From the NCBI GenBank assembly GCA_900116395.1, contig FPAN01000004.1, positions 62,001 through 126,000 on the forward strand: a stretch of 64,000 nt of DNA, written 5' to 3'. A program made the position numbers and the translations under genes. The stretch is from Lachnospiraceae bacterium XBD2001. Lineage in GTDB: Bacteria > Bacillota > Clostridia > Lachnospirales > Lachnospiraceae. Below the pieces are notes generated by a model. That model did no database searches. It was given only the letters and a program-made list of their open reading frames with translations, and was not told the origin of the DNA. This document shows positions 17,463 to 24,034 of the stretch, piece by piece (the first letter of the stretch is position 1; each line of letters opens with the position of its first letter).

Positions 17463-18470
17463 CTATCGCTTATTGGTGAATGCATACAGCACTGCACCAC
17501 CGGCTGCAGCTACCAACCAGATGATCCAGGTGATATCCCAGCGCATGGTATAGAAGCTGATGCCAAGGTACAGGGCGGTTACTAGCAACCAGTAACCCTT
17601 CATCCAAGGATTATTGCTTACGGTCTTGCTTGCTCTAGTGTAGTCACCCTCTTCTAACAGACGATGGAAGCCGTCCCAGATGATGGAGCAATCCACGATG
17701 AGATGTACACCAACGGATACGAAAGCAAGAACAATTGCCATGGACATTTCCATCATGGTCTCAGCCAGGCGTCCGTCTTCTCCGAAGATCATCATCATGA
17801 TAAACAACGGAACTACACTGCAAATGCAAAGGACAATACCAACTACCAGCTCCGTGATGTGACGGCTGCTATAAGCTTCTCTGCGCTCTTTTACCATACC
17901 ATCCACACCATATGCGGTATCGATGAACTCTTTATCTAAAAAATCCCACTTTGCATACTTCTGTCCGTTGATGACAAAGATAGCAACTGCGGCGATAATC
18001 AATGCGAAGAGCACCAACAGGCCACAACCTACTGCCTGGGCTTCCTTCAATGCGATATAGCCCTGTTCCTGCAAACCTGCCATAATGATAAGAAAAATCG
18101 GAGATGCAATACAGAAGGAAACACCCCATGCGGTAGACTTGGCAAATGGAACCAAATCCCTCAAATAGTCATTGGCTTCTTCCATAGAAACCGGACGGGT
18201 TGGCAAGGTCTCTCGCTCTACAACTGCGGTGGTGGGCTCTACGGCAACCACTGCCTCATGATCGTCGATTTCCATTTCCTCTTTTAATAGAACATCGGTG
18301 CTGACTCCAAAAATCTCAGACATCATCAGAATCTTATTCATATCCGGAATGGACTGTGCGCTTTCCCATTTAGAAACACTCTGTCGGCTCACCTGTAATT
18401 GCTCTGCTAATTCTTCCTGGCTCCAGCCGTTCTTTTTTCTTAATGTGATAATCTTATCTGCTAAAATCAT
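17463..18470 (-). CDS. XRE-family HTH regulator fused to membrane domain
   Basis: 335 residues. An N-terminal XRE/Cro helix-turn-helix (residues ~1-62, LRKKNGWSQEELAEQLQVSRQSVSKWES) is followed by a linker and about six membrane helices between 115 and 332. Membrane-tethered XRE proteins are common in Clostridia and usually have no assigned signal. A similar protein is encoded divergently at 18707. Shared palindromes in the 236-bp gap could be their operators. Start ATG follows AGGAAG by seven bases. Confidence 0.85.
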   Translation of the reverse strand: MILADKIITLRKKNGWSQEELAEQLQVSRQSVSKWESAQSIPDMNKILMMSEIFGVSTDVLLKEEMEIDDHEAVVAVEPTTAVVERETLPTRPVSMEEANDYLRDLVPFAKSTAWGVSFCIASPIFLIIMAGLQEQGYIALKEAQAVGCGLLVLFALIIAAVAIFVINGQKYAKWDFLDKEFIDTAYGVDGMVKERREAYSSRHITELVVGIVLCICSVVPLFIMMMIFGEDGRLAETMMEMSMAIVLAFVSVGVHLIVDCSIIWDGFHRLLEEGDYTRASKTVSNNPWMKGYWLLVTALYLGISFYTMRWDITWIIWLVAAAGGAVLYAFTNKR

Positions 18471-18585
18471 ATTTATACTTCCTTTCCTCTACGGTTAACA
18501 TTGTAATACAGCGGCCAACTGTTTTTCTACTGCCACAATACAATCTTGGCCGGTTGCAGGCTATCAAGACGCCTTGGAAATTTGT

Positions 18586-18605
18586 CAACCGGCGGTTGCA
18601 ACCGC
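18586..18605. promoter_or_regulatory. overlapping palindromes between two HTH genes
   Basis: CAACCG-G-CGGTTG (18586-18598) and GCGGTTG|CAACCGC (18592-18605) are both perfect and share a half site; a further CCGGTTGCA lies at 18550. This is the only conspicuous motif in the 18471-18706 gap and a candidate operator for either flanking XRE protein. Confidence 0.45.
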
Positions 18606-18706
18606 GTAAAATCAAGGGTTTGCGGCCATCAACTTCTTGGTTCTCGACAGAGTAGATTGCGCTTTTTTCACTCAGATGTTATGTTGACTTTAGGGGAGGT
18701 AAGGTT

Positions 18707-19609
18707 ATGGATAAGAAAAAAACGGGGGAATTGATCAAGGATGCACGTCAAAAAAAGGGATATACCCAGGAAGATTTAGGGGACATTCTTGGTGTCACCA
18801 ACAAGGCCATCTCCCGATGGGAACGTGGAGAAAGTTTTCCGGATGTTGCCCTGATTGAATCCATTGCGCAAGCACTGGATTTAAAAATAGATGAGATTAT
18901 TCTTGGAGAATCTGTAGAACAGGAAAGCTTAGTATTAAAAGATGCTTTGCAGATTGTGCGGGCCCAGGCAAGAGCCCGGCGAAGAACTATTCTGGAATGC
19001 GCCGTCTTTGCGTTGGTGATTGGCGCACTGTTTGTCCGGCTATACTGTGGCTTTCTTACAAATCGAATCTACTTCGGTGAATACTTGTTGTACCACGACT
19101 GGGTATTTATTGCATTGATTCTTCTGTTTGTCGGCATTCGTTACATGGTTCCGGCACGACCGTCAGCTGACACTCCGCTACTGCATCGATGGATTCTTAT
19201 TATATGGGGTATCCTTACCATCTATCTTGTAGCCGGATTCGGATATATGATGGTGCGTCTTTGGGGCGCTCCGGAAGAGCAGCCTTTTGGCCTTTCGGTG
19301 GAGCAAGTCGGACCATTCATTATGTACCAGGTTGCTTTTATTGGGATTGCTTCCTTTGGTATCTTTGCTTTTTTGCTTGGACGAACTGCAGTAGAGCATG
19401 TACAGCTTCCGCTACTGGCGGCCCTACCGCTTCTGACTTTTTTCATAAGCTGTGGCTACGCCTATGAGATGCATAGCCTGGCGGACCCCTATGGGACCGT
19501 TAAAATCTACATCGAAGCAACCCTTGGACCGGTGGTCAACACCTGCGTCATTTTGTTTGCGATTTTTCTATATATTCTTCACGATCATCGCAATTCCGGA
19601 AATGATTAA
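18707..19609 (+). CDS. XRE-family HTH regulator fused to membrane domain
   Basis: 300 residues. The XRE helix-turn-helix lies at ~7-65 (DARQKKGYTQEDLGDILGVTNKAISRWERGESFPD), followed by about six membrane helices between 97 and 295. It has the same architecture as the divergent 335-residue protein but is not a close copy. The ATG follows AGGGGAGG by seven bases. The 3' end overlaps the convergent permease gene by 42 bases. Confidence 0.85.
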   Translation: MDKKKTGELIKDARQKKGYTQEDLGDILGVTNKAISRWERGESFPDVALIESIAQALDLKIDEIILGESVEQESLVLKDALQIVRAQARARRRTILECAVFALVIGALFVRLYCGFLTNRIYFGEYLLYHDWVFIALILLFVGIRYMVPARPSADTPLLHRWILIIWGILTIYLVAGFGYMMVRLWGAPEEQPFGLSVEQVGPFIMYQVAFIGIASFGIFAFLLGRTAVEHVQLPLLAALPLLTFFISCGYAYEMHSLADPYGTVKIYIEATLGPVVNTCVILFAIFLYILHDHRNSGND

Positions 19610-20284
19610 CAGCACCAATACCAGGCGCTTTGCCAGCTTCTCATCCATGAGTTTGCTACATCCGATACCGGAGAAGAGGCCAAGTAATACCACCGGGATC
19701 AACAGTAAGGCTTGTTTTAGCCCGGCGAGGGTGATGATTCCAAGGAATCCATAGGTAACTAAACGGAAAGTATTCTCAATAAAAAACACAATACTGATAT
19801 TAGCTTTGAATTCATCCGTTGTCTCGGTGACACGACCAAGATAGGCAGCCAACAGCGCTCCAACTCCAAACATACCGCAGAGAACTCCGGAAAGAATTCC
19901 GATAAGGCCAAGGATGATTTTTGATTCTATTTGCTTCAGCTGTTTCCACTCTCGATACAGAAGCTCTATTCCAATGAGTACAATTGCTACACCAAAAACA
20001 ATCTTGATGTATCGGGCATTCACGTATTTTAGGATAAATGCCCCCGGAATACTGCCGGCCAAGACCAGAAGAATCAGCGGAAGAAACACCCCAACCTTCA
20101 GGTGCTTGCGATTCTGCCAGGTTAGAATGATGTTGGCGGGATACCCCAGCAACAATTCAATCGGCGAAATATTCACGTTGTTGGCGCCATAGGCCATAAT
20201 CGAAGTGAACACCAATGTGTTGGCAAATCCACACAATCCTTTTATAAAAAATGCAACGAAGGTTGCAACAATCCATAACCACAT
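19568..20284 (-). CDS. TauE/SafE-family sulfite/anion exporter-like permease
   Basis: 238 residues from ATG 20284 (MWLWIVATFVAFF), with about eight membrane helices in two homologous halves (FFIKGLCGFANTLVF in the first, GILSGVLCGMFGVGALLAAYLG in the second), as in TauE/SafE/DUF81 permeases. Known members move sulfite, sulfoacetate or other sulfur/organic anions; the substrate here is not deducible. An upstream in-frame start at 20392 would overlap the promoter and start of the divergent gene, so the shorter start is preferred. It converges with and overlaps the 18707 gene. Confidence 0.85.
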   Translation of the reverse strand: MWLWIVATFVAFFIKGLCGFANTLVFTSIMAYGANNVNISPIELLLGYPANIILTWQNRKHLKVGVFLPLILLVLAGSIPGAFILKYVNARYIKIVFGVAIVLIGIELLYREWKQLKQIESKIILGLIGILSGVLCGMFGVGALLAAYLGRVTETTDEFKANISIVFFIENTFRLVTYGFLGIITLAGLKQALLLIPVVLLGLFSGIGCSKLMDEKLAKRLVLVLLIISGIAMIVKNI

Positions 20285-20308
20285 AATGTTTGTTCCTGTA
20301 TTCTCTCT

Positions 20309-20336
20309 TTGGAATGCTTTTGTCCGGTAGTATAAT
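20309..20336 (+). promoter_or_regulatory. promoter of the monooxygenase-like gene
   Basis: TTGGAA (20309-20314), 16-bp spacer, perfect TATAAT (20331-20336), 30 bases from the start codon. Confidence 0.7.
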
Positions 20337-20365
20337 AACATTAAAAAGGCAAAGGGGATAGAACA

Positions 20366-20746
20366 ATGATTACGGTAAATCTGTATTATCACGGAAAAGA
20401 TGGCACTGCCAGAGCATTCGCCGAAGAAATGGAATCCTCCGGCATTGCTGACAAGATTCGTGCCGAAGAAGGGAACTTAAGATACGCGTACTTTTTCCCA
20501 ATGAACGATCCGGAAACAGTACTGCTTATCGATAGCTGGACTGACCAAACATCCATCGATGCCCACCATGCCTCACCAATGATGCAGGAAATTGCTGCAT
20601 TACGCGAGAAGTATGATTTACATATGGACGTAGAACGATTCGTCAGCGATACCTATGAACAGGATGAGCAGTTTATAAGAAAAAAAGGAGCCGAGGGCTC
20701 CTTTTTTTCGTCTGCTATCGCATCCCCCATTAATTTTTCTTTCTAG
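20366..20746 (+). CDS. antibiotic biosynthesis monooxygenase (ABM)-like protein
   Basis: 126 residues by open frame. Residues 1-95 have the ABM/YgiN dimeric ferredoxin-like pattern: MITVNLYYHGKDGTARAFAEEM, an LLIDSWTDQTSIDAHHASPMMQEI block and a closing strand. YgiN-like enzymes act on quinones or are heme/flavin-free oxygenases; the function here is unknown. The frame runs straight through an intrinsic terminator (20680-20708) and stops 38 bases later. The conserved domain is complete before the hairpin, so the last ~22 residues may rarely be made. Ribosome site AAAGGGG. Confidence 0.75.
   Translation: MITVNLYYHGKDGTARAFAEEMESSGIADKIRAEEGNLRYAYFFPMNDPETVLLIDSWTDQTSIDAHHASPMMQEIAALREKYDLHMDVERFVSDTYEQDEQFIRKKGAEGSFFSSAIASPINFSF
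20680..20708. terminator. bidirectional terminator inside the end of an open frame
   Basis: GGAGCC-GAG-GGCTCC stem flanked by A7 and T7, so it can terminate in both directions. It lies within the coding frame of the gene on the plus strand and just beyond the convergent mutarotase gene. Confidence 0.85.
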
Positions 20747-21615
20747 AATCGCATTTCATATCCACCATGGAATTCATCAGCCGGAGCCAACACATTGCCA
20801 TATTCACGGTCTTCCAGCTTCTGGTCATAGCCAACGCGGTCGCATCTTCCATACCAAGGCTCAATGCACATGAATGGTGCATGTTTTCCTACCGGTGACC
20901 AGATGCCAAAGAGCGGTGTCGGGCATGTTACAGATACGACTGATTTTCCATCCGGATTCACCAGGCTTACTGTATCCGCCTGCTGCATCTCGATAATCAA
21001 GGCGTCTTTTGCAAACAATTCATCGGACATGGTGAGTAGTCCATCCTGAAGTTTCAGTTCCTCTACCTCATCGGAGAGGCATCCATTTCCATCATTGGCA
21101 ATAATGCTGGCAGTTAAAGAATCGCATGGTACACCGTTCTTTTCAAATCTCAGTTGGTATGTATCCAAGTCACAGTTGAAAGCCGGATGTGCTCCGATGG
21201 AGAAATACATGGTTTCGTCATTGGTATTCTTTACCGTCCATTGAACCTGAACCGTTGTGCCCTGTAATACATAACGAATCTGCAATTCAAAGTGGAATGG
21301 ATACTTCTGTAATGTTTCTTCCGTATCCTTTAGGACGAAGATCAGCTCATCTGTCGCTTCCTTCACCAATTCAAAGTCCATATCTCTTGCAAACCCGTGC
21401 TGACCCAGCTCATAAGTCTTGCCCTGATAAACAGACTTTTTCTCATAATAATTGCCTACCAATGGGAACAATACCGGTGAGGTTCTGCCCCAGTATGCGG
21501 CATCTGCCTGCCACATCATCTCTGCATTGTCGCTCTTTCGGATGATGGAGCGCACCTCTGCGCCATGGTCTGCTACGGTGACTTTCAAGTTCTCATTTTC
21601 TATTACGTGATTCAT
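20743..21615 (-). CDS. aldose 1-epimerase (galactose mutarotase family, LacX-like)
   Basis: 290 residues, a beta-sandwich mutarotase of the LacX/YeaD group. Recognisable parts are PVLFPLVGNY, LGQHGFARDMDFE (near 75-88), the SIGAHPAFNC strand carrying a conserved His, and CIEPWYGRCDRV near the C-terminus with the catalytic Glu. It interconverts anomers of an aldose in the cytoplasm. No sugar genes adjoin it. Stop overlaps the convergent gene by four bases. Ribosome site TGAGG eight bases before ATG. Confidence 0.88.
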   Translation of the reverse strand: MNHVIENENLKVTVADHGAEVRSIIRKSDNAEMMWQADAAYWGRTSPVLFPLVGNYYEKKSVYQGKTYELGQHGFARDMDFELVKEATDELIFVLKDTEETLQKYPFHFELQIRYVLQGTTVQVQWTVKNTNDETMYFSIGAHPAFNCDLDTYQLRFEKNGVPCDSLTASIIANDGNGCLSDEVEELKLQDGLLTMSDELFAKDALIIEMQQADTVSLVNPDGKSVVSVTCPTPLFGIWSPVGKHAPFMCIEPWYGRCDRVGYDQKLEDREYGNVLAPADEFHGGYEMRF

Positions 21616-21671
21616 ATTATTATCCTCAATTGTTGTCTTTGATTTGCGATTATCTACTCACTACAGTTCTT

Positions 21672-21680
21672 ACTATAGCA
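21672..21680 (-). promoter_or_regulatory. extended -10 of the mutarotase gene
   Basis: TG-C-TATAGT on the minus strand, start of transcription near 21665, about 50 bases before the ATG; no clear -35. Confidence 0.5.
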
Positions 21681-21714
21681 TATCCACACTCCGGAAGATG
21701 CTTAAAATGTCTCC

Positions 21715-22043
21715 GGCATAGGGATTCATTAAAAGCACGAATCCCTCTGCCATTTTTCATTCATCAATACTCCTCTTGACCATCACAGGCAGAGGGATTC
21801 GCCAAATATCCCTTTCCCTATGCCTTTTCAATACAAATTGTTCGATGAAGCGACTCCCTCGGCATAGGGATTTGCAAAAATCCATTATCCCTATGCTCCA
21901 TGCCAATCAAAATCGCACTGAAACCAGCCAAAAGGCAGAGGGATTCCCATTTTTTCTTAATCCCTATGCTTATCGCAGCTACGCCCTCCGCCAGAGTCCT
22001 ACGATCGGCATAGGAAACCAACGAAAACAAGAATCCCTCTGCC
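21715..22043. repeat. array of five 73-bp units with alternating inverted 13-nt motifs
   Basis: Ten copies of a 13-nt motif (consensus GGCAKAGGGATTC) alternate in orientation. Forward copies start at 21715, 21788, 21861, 21934 and 22007; inverted copies start at 21739, 21812, 21885, 21958 and 22031. Gaps are exactly 11 nt within a pair and 36 nt between pairs in every unit, giving a strict 73-bp period, yet the gap sequences are unrelated. Each pair can fold into a 37-nt hairpin of up to 13 bp; in four of five the fifth position is a T.C or G.A mismatch. The array lies between divergent genes and outside both predicted transcripts. No cas gene, transposase or coding frame explains it (73 is not a multiple of 3). 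Confidence 0.9.
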
Positions 22044-22100
22044 TTGGCACACGCGCCGGCGTTACCGGCTTCAACTCGATGCCCTTCTTCCCCTATTTCA

Positions 22101-22109
22101 TGATAGAAT
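22101..22109 (+). promoter_or_regulatory. extended -10 of the YjbR-alkyltransferase gene
   Basis: TG-A-TAGAAT, about 35 bases before the start codon; no recognisable -35. It lies 58 bases downstream of the repeat array. Confidence 0.45.
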
Positions 22110-22143
22110 ACATTTAAAAACGATCACAAAAAGGGGGATTCCA

Positions 22144-22770
22144 ATGAAAACACGCGAAGAAGCATTGGCCTATGGCTTATCATTCCCGGGTACCTACCAG
22201 GATGCACCATTCCACGATCAAAACTGGCAATTAGTGCGATTCAAAGAGAATAAAAAGGCCTTCCTCTGGACCTATGAGCTGGATGGACAGATTTGCCTGA
22301 ACGTGAAGGCAGACCCACAGTGGCGAGACTTCTGGCGGGATGCCTACAAATCCGTTATCCCTGGATATCATCAGAATAAGGAGCATTGGAGCACCATTAT
22401 TCTCGATGGCTCCATTCCGGAGCAGGATATTAAGCGCATGATTGCAGAGAGCTACGAGCTCATCTCCGATTCTCCAACTAAGCGCATCTACGAAGCGGTG
22501 AAGCAAATCCCTTATGGGCATGTTGCCACCTACGGACAAGTTGCTGCCATGGCCGGCAATCCCAAGATGTCCCGTGCGGTTGGTAACGCCCTGCATAAGA
22601 ATCCGGACCCGGACAATATTCCTTGCTATCGTGTGGTGAATTCCAAGGGCGAACTGGCAGATGCCTTCGTCTTCGGCGGCGTGAACGTACAAGCCAAGTT
22701 ATTGGCCAATGAAGGCGTCGAAGTCCATGAGAATAAAGTGGATTTAAAAAGATTTGGAATAGAACTATAA
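22144..22770 (+). CDS. MmcQ/YjbR domain fused to MGMT-like alkyltransferase domain
   Basis: 208 residues. Residues 1-108 match the MmcQ/YjbR (DUF419) fold (FPGTYQDAPFHDQNWQLVRF, CLNVKADPQWRDFWRD, HWSTIILDGSIP). Residues 112-208 match the DNA-binding/active-site domain of O6-alkylguanine methyltransferases: YGHVATYGQVAAMAG (HTH), Arg144 in SRAVGNALHKNP, and Cys161 in IPCYRVVN. The acceptor Cys is kept, unlike in alkyltransferase-like proteins, but the usual His of PCHRV is Tyr, so activity is uncertain. YjbR domains resemble nucleic-acid-binding folds. Single gene behind AAGGGGG, closed by a strong terminator. Confidence 0.88.
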   Translation: MKTREEALAYGLSFPGTYQDAPFHDQNWQLVRFKENKKAFLWTYELDGQICLNVKADPQWRDFWRDAYKSVIPGYHQNKEHWSTIILDGSIPEQDIKRMIAESYELISDSPTKRIYEAVKQIPYGHVATYGQVAAMAGNPKMSRAVGNALHKNPDPDNIPCYRVVNSKGELADAFVFGGVNVQAKLLANEGVEVHENKVDLKRFGIEL

Positions 22771-22774
22771 GACA

Positions 22775-22810
22775 GAAAAAAACTCTCGGCCAACACCGAG
22801 AGTTTTTTTA
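22775..22810. terminator. bidirectional terminator
   Basis: Nine-bp perfect stem (AACTCTCGG / CCGAGAGTT) with a six-nt loop, A7 before and T7 after, between convergent genes; it overlaps the stop of cbiL. Confidence 0.9.
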
Positions 22811-23512
22811 TCGCTCATATACAATAATTAATGTCAAATACTCTGCAACCTCCGGCATATTGGATGCACCGCGAAAACACTGCTGCTTATCCATAGATGC
22901 GTAGGTAACCACGTCCACTTGCCGCGCATCGTTCTGTAATTGCGTCCGAAGCTCCTGATACTTCTTGCCGGACTTCATAAAGACCTTCGTTCCGGACAAC
23001 TCAAGCGCACTAGCAACATCATAGGAAGCCGGTATCACATGTAACTCTTCTCCGCGCAAACACAAGGCATCTTCTAGAGCAGCAGCTGCCGCACAAAAGG
23101 ACGGGACACCCGGAACAATATAAGCCTCATAGCCTCGGTCTTCCACCATCTTATGAATGGTCATATAACTTCCATAAATCGTAGGATCTCCCAGATTCAA
23201 AAATGCGACATCCTCTCCGGCGTCTAGTCTCTCACAAATCAGAGATGCATTTGCTTCATACGCTGCATCCAAAACAGCAGCTTCCTTTGTCATAGGAACC
23301 TCACAAGATAGAATCGTCTTCTTATGAAACTCCTGCACCACCGGACGCACACAATCCAAGGCCACACCTGCATCGTGCGTCTTCCCGGGATGTGCAATCA
23401 CACTGCAACCATTTAATATACGAAGTGCTTTCAGTGTCAGTAATTCCGGATCTCCGGGGCCGACGCCCACACCATATAGACATCCTCGTTTTTTTACATT
23501 CATATTGTCCAT
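22808..23512 (-). CDS. cbiL: precorrin-2 / cobalt-factor II C20-methyltransferase
   Basis: 234 residues, a SAM-dependent tetrapyrrole methylase. Hallmarks are GCLYGVGVGPGDPELLTLKA (residues 10-29), FLNLGDPTIYGSYM (near 104-117) and YIVPGVPSFCAAAAAL. The enzyme adds the C20 methyl in corrin-ring synthesis. It is normally in a cobalamin cluster, but here it is a lone gene with no other cbi/cob gene in 64 kb. No B12-box riboswitch is visible upstream. Instead a 0.2-kb inverted-repeat element sits 40 bases before the gene. ATG follows AAGGAG by eight bases. Confidence 0.9.
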   Translation of the reverse strand: MDNMNVKKRGCLYGVGVGPGDPELLTLKALRILNGCSVIAHPGKTHDAGVALDCVRPVVQEFHKKTILSCEVPMTKEAAVLDAAYEANASLICERLDAGEDVAFLNLGDPTIYGSYMTIHKMVEDRGYEAYIVPGVPSFCAAAAALEDALCLRGEELHVIPASYDVASALELSGTKVFMKSGKKYQELRTQLQNDARQVDVVTYASMDKQQCFRGASNMPEVAEYLTLIIVYER

Positions 23513-23556
23513 GTTGAAGACTCCTTATCTCTTCAAAGTAATCAGTATTGTAAGGT

Positions 23557-23763
23557 GAATAGAAATCTATTCCTCATTCTTATAAAGAAGCAGATGACCT
23601 TATCTATTTCTGTAGCGAGCCTCTTGGGACGTCAGTACTAGAAGGTTTGCGAAGCAAAGCTTCGTAGTATCTGCTACGTCACAAGCGGAAGCGAGAGCGA
23701 TCTCGCGGGAAATAGATAAGGCCATCTGCGAATAACCAAATAAAAGGGAATAGATTTCTATTC
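23557..23763. repeat. long imperfect inverted-repeat (MITE-like or large hairpin) element
   Basis: The 207-bp region folds back on itself. The ends are a perfect 17-bp pair (23557-23573 with 23747-23763), next a 20-of-21 pair (23590-23610 with 23709-23729), then GACGTCAG-type arms (23629 and 23680) and a GAAGC-AAA-GCTTC tip (23651-23663). No coding potential is convincing. It may be a non-autonomous mobile element or a structured RNA; no target duplication could be fixed. Confidence 0.8.
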
Positions 23764-23787
23764 CACCGTATACCTTGCAGCAAATGC

Positions 23788-24033
23788 CTACTTCTGAAGG
23801 TACTCCTTTAACGCCTTCGCCAACTGGTCCGGGCAAGATGTTCCACGTCCACGGCAATCAATGCCCTCCAAACGTGCAATAGCATCTTCCACCTTCATGC
23901 CTTTTACAAGTGCTGCAACACCCTGGGTGTTACCGTCGCATCCGCCAACGAACTGCACGGACTGAATGGTATCCCCATCCACTTCGAACTGAATGGCGCG
24001 GGAGCAAGTCCCCTTTGTCTGATATACTTCCAT
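23788..24033 (-). CDS. TSCPD-domain protein (TIGR03905 family)
   Basis: 81 residues. The conserved cysteines are in GTCSRAI, VGGCDGNTQG and the diagnostic RGRGTSCPDQLAKAL, as in the small TIGR03905 proteins that resemble the TSCPD domain near the end of some ribonucleotide reductases. Function unknown; possibly metal or thiol chemistry. One base separates it from the MATE gene upstream, so they share a transcript. Confidence 0.85.
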   Translation of the reverse strand: MEVYQTKGTCSRAIQFEVDGDTIQSVQFVGGCDGNTQGVAALVKGMKVEDAIARLEGIDCRGRGTSCPDQLAKALKEYLQK

Positions 24034-24034
24034 A

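Noticed and set aside
19568..20392. Longer 274-residue start for the TauE-type permease
   Set aside because: The extra 36 residues are not typical of the family and would overlap the divergent promoter and gene start.
21715..22043. Classical CRISPR array (37-bp repeats, 36-bp spacers)
   Set aside because: Only the 13-nt ends of each 37-nt unit are conserved; the central 11 nt differ completely, and no cas genes or leader were seen. Kept as an unclassified repeat array.
21776..22117. Open frames within the repeat array
   Set aside because: The 73-bp period shifts frame each unit, so no repeated peptide exists; no ribosome site.
23513..23787. Cobalamin riboswitch upstream of cbiL
   Set aside because: No B12-box (GCCACTG) or matching core found; the structure is a simple long fold-back.
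23600..23857. 85-codon minus-strand frame across the fold-back element
   Set aside because: Runs through the inverted repeat into the TSCPD gene, lacks a ribosome site and domain character.
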